Positions 29,238 through 39,253 of a stretch of 64,000 nucleotides of DNA are shown here, one piece after another. The stretch comes from CBDANW01 sp965197825. Its GTDB lineage: Bacteria > Acidobacteriota > Vicinamibacteria > Marinacidobacterales > DATDRI01. The notes under the pieces were generated by a model that did no database searches, was not told where the DNA came from, and saw nothing but the letters and a program-made list of their open reading frames with translations. Position numbers and translations under genes: made by a program. Every line of letters starts with the position of its first letter. Position 1 is the stretch's first letter. The stretch spans positions 2,232,001-2,296,000 of the forward strand of contig CBDANW010000003.1 of the NCBI GenBank assembly GCA_965197825.1, written 5' to 3'.

Positions 29238-29885
29238 CGGTCGAGACACTCTCGACGTATGGAGAGAACGAATCTTTCCGCGTATGCGTTCAGATTCGGA
29301 CTGTTCGCTGGAAGGCGGAGGGGCTTCACGCCTGAATCTCTCAAGAGCCCACGTACCGCCTCGGTGAATAGCGGGTCCCGGTCGTGGATGAGGTACCGCT
29401 TGCCAAGGAGGAAACCATCCCACATGTCCGTGAGGTTTCTTGCCGCCTGCTTCATCCACTCCCCGTTTGGGTCCGAGGTCATCCCACCGATGTACACGCA
29501 GCGAGTGGCGATATCGATGACAAACAGGACATGGTAGCGGACGAGCCCGAACGGGTTCACAACCTCGACGGTGAACAGGTCTGTCGCAGCGATAGCGCCC
29601 CAATGAGCCTTGAGGAAAGTGCTCCACGACATGCTCTTGCCCCGCTCCGGAGCCGGCGCGATACCGTGCTCGGCGAGGAGCCTCTTGATGGTGTTGCGTC
29701 CGAGTTCATGTCCGAGGTTCTTGAGTACACCCCGCAGGCGCGTATATCCCCACGTCGCAACAAACCATCTACGCGGCACGGCAGTAGTAGTTGAGAATGC
29801 CCCCAAGTCGCTCTCGCGACACGATGGGGCCAGCGTCATTCGCGCTTGCCGGCAGAGGTGTGAGGAGCTCGTTGCCGAGACCTTA

Positions 29886-29966
29886 CACCAACACTTAATG
29901 GCGGAAGCACCGCACAGGACGGGAAGTCTGCTACGTTCGGTCAAGAACCGCAAGAAGTCACGTCGT
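29886..29966. repeat. MITE end and IS256-B 5' scrap
   Basis: CACCAACACTTAATGGCGGA (MITE right end, reverse) at 29886-29911, then the first 14 or so codons of the IS256-B transposase ([17 protein letters not shown]) at 29924-29966. These pieces now form the end of the methyltransferase frame. Confidence 0.65.
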
Positions 29967-32900
29967 TTGGGCGGAACGTAGCTGAGTAGCTACGATCCGC
30001 TGGACTTCGCCCTTCGGTCTTTTTCGTCCGGAAAGCGCCAGGCCAGCCGCCGTGCTGTTCGATGATTTCGTCTATCTCGGCCATCAGCCGCCGAGTTTCG
30101 TCAAGGGCGGCGATAATCTTTCGGTAGTGGTCGATGTCTTCCTCGGAAAGCGTGCGGCCCTTACGATCCTTGAGCCACTTCTCCGCCGGGCGGTAACCGC
30201 CGATAGTGAACGCCCAAATTTTAGGCTCGACGCTCTCGAAATACTGTTCGCGGTTGATCCATACGCGTCCCGGCAAACCGCCGGTCGGGTGCGCGTAACG
30301 CACCTTGTCCACCTGGTTGCTACCGGTGTCCGGGAACATCGCCTGCGCGCCCTCCGCTTCCATCAGGTGCAGGCTGACGAGGCGCGTGCCGAGGCGGATG
30401 AGATCGGCGAACAACGCACGGTCGCCTGGCAGCGGAACGCGTGGGAAGTCGGATTTGAGGAAGTCGGCGTAGCGGCGGCGGTATTCCGGGCTGTAGAGGA
30501 CGGTGTAGAGGTAGTGGAACACGTCCTCCGGTCCGAAGGTGGTGCCGAGATCGCCGGTGCCGTCGGGAGTAAAGTCGAGGCCGAGGGCAGAACCAAATGC
30601 CAGCACGAACTTGCTGTCGAGGTTCGGTGCCCGGCCAGCAGCACCGTGGGCCGGCGTCGCCGTTGCATAGAAATAGAGCGGGAACAACGAGTTGATGTCG
30701 TACGCCGCCAGTGCCTTGTGCGCGATGATCGTGTTGGACACTATCGCGCTCCAGTTTCGCTGACATTGGCGTGTGGTAACGATGCCGAGATTCTCCCCTG
30801 CCAGCATGTGCCGCATGACACGTTCGCGGCGATGAACAGCCACATTGCGATCAAAAACGGTCGCACGGATGTCGAAGGGGCGATAAAGGACCGGTTCAAT
30901 TCGGCCACGCCAGGAGCCATCGGCGAGTTCCCGCTTGGCCCGGTCGTACTGCCACTGGTTCTGCGAGCACAGACGCCAGATCGACCGTGCCTCTTCCTCA
31001 GATGTCGTGGTGAGAAGCCGCTCGACCTTTGACGCCGCTTCCTTGCGCGTCCATGAAATGGCGAACTGGTCATGCGTGGTGACGATACCCGGCGCGGGAT
31101 CGCCGCTCGGCGAAAAGATCTTGGGGATCGGCCAAGTCGCTTCGTATTCATCGCTCAATGTCTCGTCGCGCAGCTCGAACAAATGGAGAGGTGATCTAGG
31201 CGAAAGCGGCGCCCAGCCCGTGCTCTCGACATCCCTGGCGGCGAGCCAGTCATATTTTCCGTCCGTCGACGTGTCACGTTTGCCCCATAGATCAGCGTGG
31301 GCTACTGAGGCAACCTCGTCCTTGACCGCACACTGTACAAACAGGCCAATAGCTACGCCCTGTTGAATGTCGAAGACGTTCTCATCCTTCCCGCCACCCG
31401 GCGCTCTTTCCTTCTTCTTTGAGTTGCCATGCAGGTCCAGGAGGCGAATTTCCGTGAAATCCTTCCGGAGACTCTGACGCATACCGCGAAAGGTTGGATT
31501 GTCCAGATAACTGTGATTTGTAATGAAACCGAGCACGCCCTCGCCTGTGCGCTCGATCTGCCATTGAGCCAGGCGAATGAACTTCACGTAATCATCACTG
31601 AGCCACTTCGCCTGCGCTGGCTTTCTCAGTTCCGGGAAGCTTTTCTTGTAATCGTCGATTAAGCTAGCGATCCACTCACCCTTGTTGGCGGAGTGGCCCG
31701 AATACGGCGGATTTCCAATCACCACCGTAAATCGTTGATCGCCTTTGACCTTGTTGACCGCCCGTGCCTCGTGCGCCAGCGCCGGGATCGCGAAATCGAA
31801 AGCTCCTTGTGAAAAATCCTGCGCCGTTTCCAGGGCATTGGTGAGATACACCTGTGCTCGCTGGTTACTGCCGAAGCGGTAGCCGGTCTCGTAGAGCTTG
31901 AGGCCGATCTTGAGGTGGGCGATGGCATAGGGCGCCATCAAGAATTCGTAGCCGTGCAGGCGCGGCAGGAGGTGTTCGGGCACGTACTCGTTCCAGAGCG
32001 CGTCGATCTTCGTCTCGCCGTGCCCGTGTGCCTGCCACTTGGCGACGAGCGTCTTGTGGATGAGGTCAATGGCCTCCACGAGGAAGGTGCCCGTGCCGGT
32101 GGCGGGATCGAGGATCTGCACGAAACCCTGATCCGGCGAGATGGCGTCGGGGATGCGCAGATCCTCGCAGCGCTCGGCCATCTCCCCCCACGTCGCAGTG
32201 TCCGCGAGACCGTCTTTCAGTCCGAATTCGCTCCGCAGCAAGGCATGCACGGAACGGACGATGTAGGAGACCACCGGGCGCGGCGTGTAGAACACGCCGC
32301 GCTGCATCCGCTTCTCCGCGTCGTACTCCTTCAGGAACAGCTCGTAGAAGTGGATAACTGGGTCTTCTCGCGGGTTTCGGTCGCCGAAGTCTCGGACCAC
32401 GGCTTCCATGTTGGCGTTGTCGAGTAGTTCGACGACCTCAGCGACGCCGAGCTCGTCGAAGTCGATCCCCTCAGCGCCCGGCTTGGTGTGGCGCCCGCCG
32501 ACCTGAAGGAATGTCTCCATCAAGTCGCGGAGCAATGGGTTCGTGCGCATGTGACTCGCGAAGTCGTCGGCTGTCTTTTTGTGCGGATCGGCGATGCGCG
32601 CGGAGAGCAGACCGTACGCGATCGTCTGGGCGTACATGTCGGCGAAGCCGTCCGTGTCCAGATCGTGAACGAGCGCTGCCTGGAACGCCTTCATGAGCTT
32701 GTTCAACGGGCCACGCTCGGTCTCAATGGCGAGAGCGGCCTTAATCCGGTCGCGGATGGTGCGCGCGAGTTTGGCCAGACGAACCGAAAGCTCGCGGAAC
32801 GTGGTGATGACCTCACGGTGGCGAAGCGTGAAGGCGGCACGCCACTGCTCGCGCCACGCGTTGGCGTCACCGTCGTTTTTGGGCCAGGCGAGGTGCTCGG

Positions 32901-33417
32901 TTAGCTCCGTGGCAACGGTGTCGAGGTGCAACGCGGTGTCGCGGTTGTCCCAGCCGAGCACCTTGAGGGTCGGCAGGTCGTGGCCGTCCGTGGGCGTCGA
33001 GAAGTGGGCGAAGCTGATCTGCCGCTCGTCACCCTCGCCGTAGTTGGAGACGAAGAGCAGGTCATCCTTGGCCCAGGCGGTCCGCTCGGCGCTGTTGGCG
33101 GAGGCACGCTTCTTGAGTGCCACCTGGCTCAAGATGCGGCGCAGCGCCACGACGGGGAGCTTCTTCGGCTCGAACTCGACGAAGAAGATGCCCCAGGGCT
33201 GGCGCGGCGAGAGGGGGCGTAGGCGCTTGATACTCTCGATTTTGGCCGCGGTCTTCGGGTCGATGCCGAGCTCATCGGCGGTGAAGTCGTAGAACAGATC
33301 GTCCACGTCCTCGAACGAGTCCCGCGCAATCGGCCAGCCCATCTCGTCGCGCAGGTAGGCGATAAGCTGGTCGAAGCGCTTGATGCTCGCGAGGGCGCTA
33401 CGGTGGTCGGTCGGCAT
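29941..33417 (-). CDS. Large N6-adenine DNA methyltransferase (type ISP-like)
   Basis: 1158 residues. Motif [11 protein letters not shown] near residue 437 and motif [11 protein letters not shown] near 569 identify a gamma-class adenine methylase. [15 protein letters not shown] before motif I and [16 protein letters not shown] after it are typical of Eco57I and type ISP enzymes. A long C-terminal part (about 700-1130: [57 protein letters not shown]) is the type ISP specificity region. No PD-(D/E)XK motif is obvious in the N-domain. The last 25 codons come from IS256-B debris read in antisense, so the native tail is slightly shortened. It follows the helicase gene by a few bases and forms a pair with it; the helicase is broken. 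Confidence 0.85.
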   Translation of the reverse strand: MPTDHRSALASIKRFDQLIAYLRDEMGWPIARDSFEDVDDLFYDFTADELGIDPKTAAKIESIKRLRPLSPRQPWGIFFVEFEPKKLPVVALRRILSQVALKKRASANSAERTAWAKDDLLFVSNYGEGDERQISFAHFSTPTDGHDLPTLKVLGWDNRDTALHLDTVATELTEHLAWPKNDGDANAWREQWRAAFTLRHREVITTFRELSVRLAKLARTIRDRIKAALAIETERGPLNKLMKAFQAALVHDLDTDGFADMYAQTIAYGLLSARIADPHKKTADDFASHMRTNPLLRDLMETFLQVGGRHTKPGAEGIDFDELGVAEVVELLDNANMEAVVRDFGDRNPREDPVIHFYELFLKEYDAEKRMQRGVFYTPRPVVSYIVRSVHALLRSEFGLKDGLADTATWGEMAERCEDLRIPDAISPDQGFVQILDPATGTGTFLVEAIDLIHKTLVAKWQAHGHGETKIDALWNEYVPEHLLPRLHGYEFLMAPYAIAHLKIGLKLYETGYRFGSNQRAQVYLTNALETAQDFSQGAFDFAIPALAHEARAVNKVKGDQRFTVVIGNPPYSGHSANKGEWIASLIDDYKKSFPELRKPAQAKWLSDDYVKFIRLAQWQIERTGEGVLGFITNHSYLDNPTFRGMRQSLRKDFTEIRLLDLHGNSKKKERAPGGGKDENVFDIQQGVAIGLFVQCAVKDEVASVAHADLWGKRDTSTDGKYDWLAARDVESTGWAPLSPRSPLHLFELRDETLSDEYEATWPIPKIFSPSGDPAPGIVTTHDQFAISWTRKEAASKVERLLTTTSEEEARSIWRLCSQNQWQYDRAKRELADGSWRGRIEPVLYRPFDIRATVFDRNVAVHRRERVMRHMLAGENLGIVTTRQCQRNWSAIVSNTIIAHKALAAYDINSLFPLYFYATATPAHGAAGRAPNLDSKFVLAFGSALGLDFTPDGTGDLGTTFGPEDVFHYLYTVLYSPEYRRRYADFLKSDFPRVPLPGDRALFADLIRLGTRLVSLHLMEAEGAQAMFPDTGSNQVDKVRYAHPTGGLPGRVWINREQYFESVEPKIWAFTIGGYRPAEKWLKDRKGRTLSEEDIDHYRKIIAALDETRRLMAEIDEIIEQHGGWPGAFRTKKTEGRSPADRSYSATFRPNDVTSCGS

Positions 33418-33421
33418 CGGC

Positions 33422-34895
33422 TCAGGCTTCGTTGAGTTCCATCCAGCACTTGAGCGAGGGCTTCACGCCCACCGGCGCGTCGATACGCTTGAGATAGGTG
33501 TTCTTGATGTGTCTCTCGATCTTGGCCCGGATGTCGACCAGGGTCTTCTTCTCGGCGGTGCACTGGCGCAGCGTCTCGGGTTTGGACCGAATGCTGCCCG
33601 CGATCTCGCCCGGCTCTTCGAGAATGGCCTTGCGTTCGAGGTCATAGAGGTACCAGCGGGTCGTGCCAGCCTCCTCGGTGAACTCCCTCGCCTCCTTGTC
33701 GAGGGCGGGAAGCGTGTAGCAGAAGAACACGCCGCGCCCCCCTTGGGCCACGCACTTACGGCCGCTGAAGGTGGCGCCGGGCAGGCGCTTGAGGCGCGCC
33801 TCCAGCTCGGGGTCGGCCTGAAGCAGGGCCTGGTACTCGAGATGCATGTCTTCGACCACAGTCTTGGTGCCCTCGTAGGCGGGTTCAGCCGCGTGAACGC
33901 GTTCTCTAACATGTCGAGCAGCCGCCCGTAGGTCTTACGAATGGAGTACGCGGCTACCTGCGGCGGCTTGCGCTCGGGGAAGGCGGCCGTCTTCCCCGTC
34001 TCGCGGATCTGGCTTTCGCGCGCGTAGGCGCGGCTGCGCTGCACGACGAGGTGGCGGAAGATCTGGTCGGAGAAGAGGATCTCATGCGTCTCGGTCAACT
34101 GTTCGGAGACATCGGTCAGGTCGTGTCCGACTCGATTGCGCAAGGCCTTCTCCATCTGGTTGAAGTGCGCGCGCAGGTTGTTGACGCCCAACGTGCGGGC
34201 GAAGTACGTCTCGTCCCGGCGCGTGAACAGCTCGGCCATGTGCCGAAAGTCGCTCAGCCGGTTGTTGATCGGCGTGGCGGTAAGCATGAGAAGGGTTTTG
34301 GGCCGCTTCGCGTTGTCGAGCAGGTCGTAGAGGCGATAGTAGCGCGACGGCTCCGCGTCCTCATCATTGTCGCCCCGTGTCCCGGGGTTGCGGAAGTGGT
34401 GCGCTTCGTCGATCACCACGATGTCTGCAAGCTCGGCGATGCGTCGGAACCTCTCCGGGAAGTCGCCCTTGCGGCCGAGGTCCGTGTGGCTGAAGACTGC
34501 GAGGTTGCTGAAGTCCGCGTGCCCACCGACGCCGCCGATGTGCGGCAACCACTCGCGCAGGTGCGGTTCCCAGATGCCCTCCTTCGTCGCCTTGGGAGCG
34601 AAGAGCACCACGCGCTTCCCTTCGTGCAGCACCAACCGCTCGATCAGCATCAGGCCGACGAAGGTCTTGCCTAGGCCGACGCCGTCGCACAGGAACGCGC
34701 CGCCATGCTGGCGGGCAATTTTCATGAGCGCCCGGTAGGCCTCTTGCTGATAGCGGTCGGTCCGGGAAAACATCTTCGAGCGAGTTTCATCCCACTCGGT
34801 CGCAGTCAGCTCGTGGCCGCGGAAGTATTCCTGCAGCGCTCGGAGACGATCATCGCGATCCACTCGGTACGCCTCAGTAATATTTTCCGCGCACC
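33422..34895 (-). pseudogene. SNF2/DEAD-type helicase with deleted C-terminal helicase domain
   Basis: The N-terminal frame has the Q-like RYQQEAYRALMKIA, Walker A CDGVGLGKTFVG, DEAH box VVIDEAHHFRNP and motif III LMLTATPINN, then VNNLRAHFNQMEKALRNRVG. After AAYSIRKTYGRLLDMLENAF the frame shifts near 33885 and the remaining 145 codons (TKTVVEDMHLEYQALLQADP to CWMELNEA) correspond to the protein's end. Motifs IV-VI are absent, so several hundred codons were deleted out of frame. The 5' end is also cut at about 34890. The partner methyltransferase starts 5 bp after its stop. Confidence 0.85.
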
Positions 34896-35605
34896 GAGGA
34901 TGAACCCAAGCAAAGAGGAGATCATCGTCCAGACGACAGCTGCCCGTCGAGCCAAGAGAGTGCTCCAAGAAGGATCCCGCCCGCGATCCGCAATGCGTTT
35001 GGCTTGCCCCACACGAGCCCGAGCGCCGCGATCCCGATCACGAGAGCCAGGGCGCGCCGCGGGCTCACGAAGAACATCTCCTGGTGGAAGAGCTCGTAGG
35101 GAGCGAACGAGTCCAACGAGACCGCCGGGGCCAGAGCTCCGGCAAAGGCACCCGCGAGCGACAGCCAGGGATCGAGGGAAAGGCCAGTTCGCAACAGCCA
35201 ATAAAGCATCAGAGGAAACACGATTAGCAGCACCAGCGGAAGGAACACTATCATCTGTCGTGCGCGCGCGGACGAACCCGCACTCGCGACCGCCCCGAGA
35301 GCACTCCAGAGAGGGCGGGGGTTTCGCGTGTCCGTAAGCCATCCCTCTGTGATCTCTCCTCGGACGGCGCCGTGGCTCAAGAGAGCAAGGTCGAATGACG
35401 TCGTCGTTCCCGGCCTGAGGCCATAGGGTTGCACGAGCGGAAGGTAGCTGTACAGCCACATCAGTGCCGCGAGCCCAGCTGGGAGGGCGAGCGCGGCTTT
35501 CCGCGAGTCGAATCGAATCGTGATGAACAGCGCGATGAGCGTGAGTCCGATGACGGAGTAGCGATAGACGAGAAACTGGACAGTCTCAATTGCGATCTCG
35601 TTCAC
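34896..35605 (-). CDS. Multi-spanning membrane protein, 3'-truncated
   Basis: Up to 227 codons from an ATG at 35605, with about six hydrophobic helices (residues 9-27, 33-52, 118-137, 143-163, 184-203, 206-218). Loop sequences such as RPGTTTSFDLALLSHGAVRG and FDSFAPYELFHQE resemble inner-membrane glycan or glycosyltransferase-type proteins, but I cannot name the family. The 3' end runs into the helicase frame near 34890, and both genes are probably clipped there. Confidence 0.5.
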
Positions 35606-35689
35606 GAGCGGATGCGCTCAAGCACAAGAAGGCTGTACAGAAGGTAACCGTGATCGGTCCCTCCTCGAGGCCTCACGTTGCCGAATTCC

Positions 35690-36030
35690 ATCATGACCGA
35701 GAAACGCATCGAAGGCGCAACCGAAAGATGTCCTTGCGAAACCAGCTTGCGAGCGGCATGTTGAAGCCTTTCTTCGGAACCCGCGCCAGAGTTTCGGGGT
35801 AGTGCCCTCGTTCACAGTTCCGGAGCAGTACATTGCCCTGTTTCGAGTTCATCTTCAACGACGTCGGAAGAGCCAGCAAAACTCGACAAGCTCCAGATCC
35901 AAGTACGGTACACGAGCCTCAAGACCGTGAGCCTTGTCGGCGCGCCAACTGTTCCCGGTGCATAAGTCGAGGTGCTCGACGGCGAGATCTTTGTGGCGAC
36001 ACCATGCGCGAATATCCTCGCGGGTCGGAT
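35690..36030 (-). pseudogene. asnB: Asparagine synthetase (glutamine-hydrolysing), C-terminal fragment
   Basis: Minus strand reads RADKAHGLEARVPYLDLELV (the D..S.A.GLEARVPFLD box of AsnB synthetase domains), then after a one-base shift LPTSLKMNSKQGNVLLRNC and RVPKKGFNMPLASWFRKD, the canonical end (KKGFG.PL..W). The glutaminase and ATP-binding domains are missing. Confidence 0.75.
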
Positions 36031-36284
36031 GTTGGGTGATCTTCGGAGCGAGCTGATCGTAGACGACGAGCGCGGAGATACGAAATCCGAGCCGTGCAGA
36101 AACGACAGGTACGTGCCCGAGCAGAGTGAACGCTGACACTACAAACCCGACGCTCCAGAAGCCGGCAGAGCGCCGTGCCGTGTACGGCCATGCGAGAGCG
36201 CCGAGCGCGATGCTGAACCCGGTGAGCCAGAAAGACGGAAGCCGACAAGCCAGAAAACCAACGATCATACGAGCGCGAGGCAGA
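36031..36284 (-). pseudogene. Unassigned remnant, possibly a SAM methyltransferase tail
   Basis: The open minus frame has three hydrophobic stretches (SFWLTGFSIALGALAW, GFWSVGFVVSAFTLLG) and YDQLAPKITQHPTREDIRAW, which recalls the last helix of UbiE-like methyltransferases (YD..AP....T..E...W). The fusion with AsnB sequence is artificial. Weak assignment. Confidence 0.3.
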
Positions 36285-36440
36285 ACTTCTTGTGATCGAG
36301 GCAGTTTGAAGATTACCGCAGTGGCGGACTCGATTTTCTTGAACCTTTTGGCAGCATCCGTTCTCAATCTCAGTGCAGCGAACGGTGACTCCATGACGTT
36401 GCTCGTGCGGGATGTGTCCCGAGGTCCGTGGAAAAAGAAC
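36285..36440 (-). pseudogene. IS256-C transposase, C-terminal fragment
   Basis: Codons for SNVMESPFAALRLRTDAAKR and KKIESATAVIFKL, diverged from the intact copy at 27963. It is about 50 codons long and fused to neighbouring scraps. Confidence 0.8.
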
Positions 36441-36472
36441 GGCGCCCTCCACTCCGTCATCAGGGTATCAGA

Positions 36473-36718
36473 TCAGGCGGCAACCTCCGCGCGTTCGAGA
36501 ACCTCGCTCAGACGTTGGTAGCCGTCGATGCGTCGTAGTTGAATCTGGCCAGAGGCGATAAGCCCAAACAGCAAAGCGACCGCGGACTCCTCGCTGGAGA
36601 ACGACGCTTGGGTTTTCGTCCGGCGTCGAAACTCGCGGTTGAGATTCTCCAGAGCATTGGTCGTTCGAATCGATTTCCACATGGCACGAGGGAATTCATA
36701 GAAGGTAACCTCGCCACG
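36473..36718 (-). pseudogene. IS256-E transposase, C-terminal fragment
   Basis: VTFYEFPRAMWKSIRTTNAL then ENLNREFRRRTKTQ, SSEESAVALLFGLIASGQI and RRIDGYQRL is the end of another IS256-type transposase, with the catalytic Glu in NALENLN. The same end is at 44633-44850. Upstream codons are missing. Confidence 0.85.
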
Positions 36719-37606
36719 GCCCAGACGTCTTGGCGAGGCTTGGTAGTTGCCCCCGAATCCCGTTGCTCCCCGTACGATGCTGACGACTATCGGTATCCGC
36801 AGTCTGTGGAGGACCGGGTCATCGCCGAGCTTGGCGGCGTCTATGGTCCCTACACGGGCCGCTGGTTCGCCAACAAACGGGAGACGGACATTGAACATAT
36901 CGTCGCCCGCTCCGAGGCACACGACAGCGGACTTTGTGTGGCGGATGAGGCGACCCGCCGACGCTTCGCAACGGATCTTCTGAATCTGACGCTGGCAAGT
37001 CCCGGCGTGAACCGGAACCAGAAGCGCGCTCGGGATGCCGCGGAGTGGTTACCCGACCAGAACCGGTGCTGGTTCGCAGACCGTAGCGTCGCTGTCCGCC
37101 GAAAGTACGGTCTGACGATAGACGAGCGCGAAGCAGACACCCTTGAACGCGTGTTGTCTGGATGCCAGTCGACCGACCTCGTCATGGTGGCCCGTGGTGC
37201 CTCACCGGTCGCTCAGGACATCACCCCGACGGCCGCCGATGCGCGTGAGATACTCACCCAGTGGGCGACAACGACGATGGCCGTATCACGTGCGCCGAGG
37301 CTCGCACCCATGGGATCGCCCCGGTGCGCCGCGACCATCCGGCCTACGCCTATATGCGCGATGGTGACGGCGACGGGATTGTCTGCGAAGCTGGTGGCGG
37401 TTGAGGCCAAGGGCGGCACGGCGCGCCAAGGCTCGGCCCGCGCGACCAGCGGCAGTAGCGCGCTCCGTCAGTACGACGACAACGGCAACGGCCGCATCAC
37501 TTGCGCTGAAGCACGGCGCCACGGGATCGCGCCAGTGCGCCGCGGCCATCCTGCGTATCCCTACATGCGAGATGCTGACGGAGACGGAGTTGTCTGCGAG
37601 CGCTGA
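36719..37606 (+). pseudogene. HNH nuclease (DUF1524/GmrSD-type) with two excalibur domains, frame-disrupted
   Basis: The HNH part reads YRYPQSVEDRVIAELGGVY, TDIEHIVARSEAHDSGLC, FATDLLNLTLASPGVNRNQK, RDAAEWLPDQNRCWFADR and KYGLTID; D-I-E-H is the catalytic strand. Two tandem Ca-binding excalibur repeats follow. The second (37470-37606) is in frame: QYDDNGNGRITCAEARRHG...ADGDGVVCER. The first (about 37265-37400: DNDDGRITCAEARTHG...GDGDGIVCE) lies in another frame that meets TGA at 37408. The 5' end and any signal peptide are cut off by IS256-E. Intact relatives are often exported nucleases. Confidence 0.8.
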
Positions 37607-37780
37607 ACGGCGTCCTGTCGATGACAAACGCGACGTAGACGAAACCTTGCCACGTCGCAACGTAGGTGAGATCTGCCACCTAAAGGGCGTTCGGGCGGGC
37701 TGCTCGGAAGTCGCGACCGACCAGGTCCGGTGGTCGCAACGCCGCCTCATCCGGGAGCGTCGTCTTGAACTGCTTTCCCG
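37607..37780 (-). pseudogene. IS3-B-related OrfB fragment
   Basis: Minus strand: FKTTLPDEAAL, PPDLVGRDFRAARPNAL, TAG in place of the conserved Trp, then VADLTYVATWQGFVYVAF with the first catalytic Asp. About 55 codons, joined to the nuclease tail. Confidence 0.75.
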
Positions 37781-37782
37781 TC

Positions 37783-38165
37783 CTGTGCTAAAACTCGGCC
37801 CTTTTGAAAAACCATAAATCAGCAGCTTAGTGTCTTTGTTTGCGACCGGGCCAAGGCGGCCAAGGGTCTTGAGTTCGTTTGTGTTTTTGGACACGACGGG
37901 ATAGAAAAGGTGCTTGCGCTGTTTGCTGTTGGTGATGTGTACGTATCCCTTTGCAAAAAAAGCGCTTACGCTCCATTTAGCGCGCGGCGAAGGCGTCGTA
38001 TTCAAAAACACAAACGAACTCAAGACCGGCGCGCCAAGACGTTTCGGTCGGTGGCCCGGCGGCGACAGCGTGCAGAATCTCCACCCGCGATGGCAGATTC
38101 AAGCGGCCCTTGGAAAGGTGTAAACTGCTGACCCGCTCGGCGTTCGAGTATTTTGACCAGACGGC
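37783..38165. repeat. Mosaic of R1, R2, MITE and R7 ends
   Basis: In order: R1 left end (37783-37855), R2 end in reverse (37868-37897), MITE left two-thirds (GGTGCTTGCGCTG at 37909 to about 38000), R2 end (38004-38055) and R7 in reverse (38085-38162). There is no coding sequence. Each junction lacks target duplications. Confidence 0.7.
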
Positions 38166-38304
38166 TGACCGGGCCGTACGGCGGCCGAAAAGAGGCCACG
38201 CGAGAGGCCTAGAATCAAAGGCCGGGGCTGACTAGTCCGACCGAGGAGTCGCACGAGCCAGGCCCGTCACCGAAAACCCACGGGCGCCGGGCAATACATC
38301 GATC

Positions 38305-38530
38305 TTAGACATTGGGGGCAACATTCTTACCAGTTCTAATTCTCCTTCGGATCTCCCTCTTTGCTGCATTCATCGCATAGCCCCTATCACCACCTTCCAC
38401 TGTTACGACAACTCTGCGACGTGATTGGCCAGGAGAACACCGTTCGCATATGAAATCCGTTCTTTGAGTAAGAATATCTTCACTGCAGACCAGTTCCATA
38501 TCACAGCTTGGGCAGTAACACCAAAGATTG
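38305..38530 (-). pseudogene. Zinc-ribbon protein fragment
   Basis: The minus frame, open from the IS3-B end, reads CYCPSCDMELVCSED...FICERC, a C-x2-C/C-x2-C zinc-ribbon pattern, then a basic tail (AAKREIRRRIRTGKN) and stop. The start is removed by the IS3-B end. The base composition is lower in GC than its surroundings. Family unknown. Confidence 0.35.
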
Positions 38531-38536
38531 GAGATC

Positions 38537-38565
38537 TGAACCGCCCCGGGTTTCCCGGAGACTCC
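38537..38565 (-). repeat. Solo IS3-B terminal repeat
   Basis: TGAACCGCCCCGGGTTTCCC is the reverse of the IS3-B right end at 8685-8700. No IS3-B coding sequence is attached here. Confidence 0.7.
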
Positions 38566-38784
38566 AACTCTTGAGAGGATGGAGTCATGACAAGACGAAG
38601 CAGGTATTCACCGGATGGCGCGGTGCTCCGTAGGCGCGGCCTATCTGTTTCTCCCCGTTTCCTGTGGGAGGGTGCTTCCGCCATTAGGTGATGTCTTAAG
38701 ATCCCTGTCAAAGAAAAACGATGTATGGTTCCCCAAGCTCAAACCCGTCCCCGTCATAGGGACAGAAAAGGAGAACCATACATC

Positions 38785-39253
38785 ATGGGAAAGGTACTAC
38801 CGAGTCAGCGATTGCTCAAGCAGTTCGAGGAACAACTGGTATTTGGGGAGATGAATCTCTCGGAGATCGTCCGGTCGGGAGCTCAGATGATGCTTCAATA
38901 TGCGTTGGAGCGCGAGGTGACGGAGGCGTTGGGTCGAAACTACTATGAGAACGCTCCGGCAACGACGAAGGAGAAGGGACGACGCAACGGGTATGAGTCG
39001 CATCGGGTCCTCACGGGCGAGGGAGCGGTAACGGTGCAAGTGCCGCGGGTACGAGAAACAGAGAAGGTGTTTCAGTCAAAGATTCTCGACGCCTACGTGA
39101 GCCGGACCGAGAAACTCGATGAACTGATCGCGCGGATGTACGTCCACGGGATGTCGACGCGTGACATTGAGGCGACGTTCGCGGACGTGCTGAGCGGCAC
39201 GGGTGTCTCGAAGTCGGTGGTGAGCCGGGTCACACGGTGTCTGTCGGAGGATT
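38785..39253 (+). pseudogene. Outer IS256-D transposase, 5' part
   Basis: MGKVLPSQRLLKQFEEQLVF to VTRCLSED, codons 1-156 or so, then cut by the inner element. The 3' part resumes at 40662. Both parts are undamaged apart from the insertion. Confidence 0.92.

Larger units (their letters stand above)
27442..29885 (-). pseudogene. IS481-like-A copy split by IS256-C and rearranged at its 5' end
   Basis: The right end TGTGCCAAAATTTG is at 27444. The minus-strand transposase is in two parts: C-terminal codons up to 27865 and the catalytic centre at 29238-29758 (with ATDLFTVEV and IHDRDPLF). IS256-C lies between, with an 8-bp target duplication. At about 29758 the N-terminal half is replaced by a second copy of the C-terminal segment (29765-29885). 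The wild-type run of four C near 29715 shows this copy escaped the frameshift of the 8.9-kb copy. Confidence 0.88.

Noticed and set aside
30052..31032. Long plus-strand open frames over 30-35 kb.
   Set aside because: They are antisense shadows of the GC-rich methyltransferase and helicase genes, which carry the recognisable motifs.
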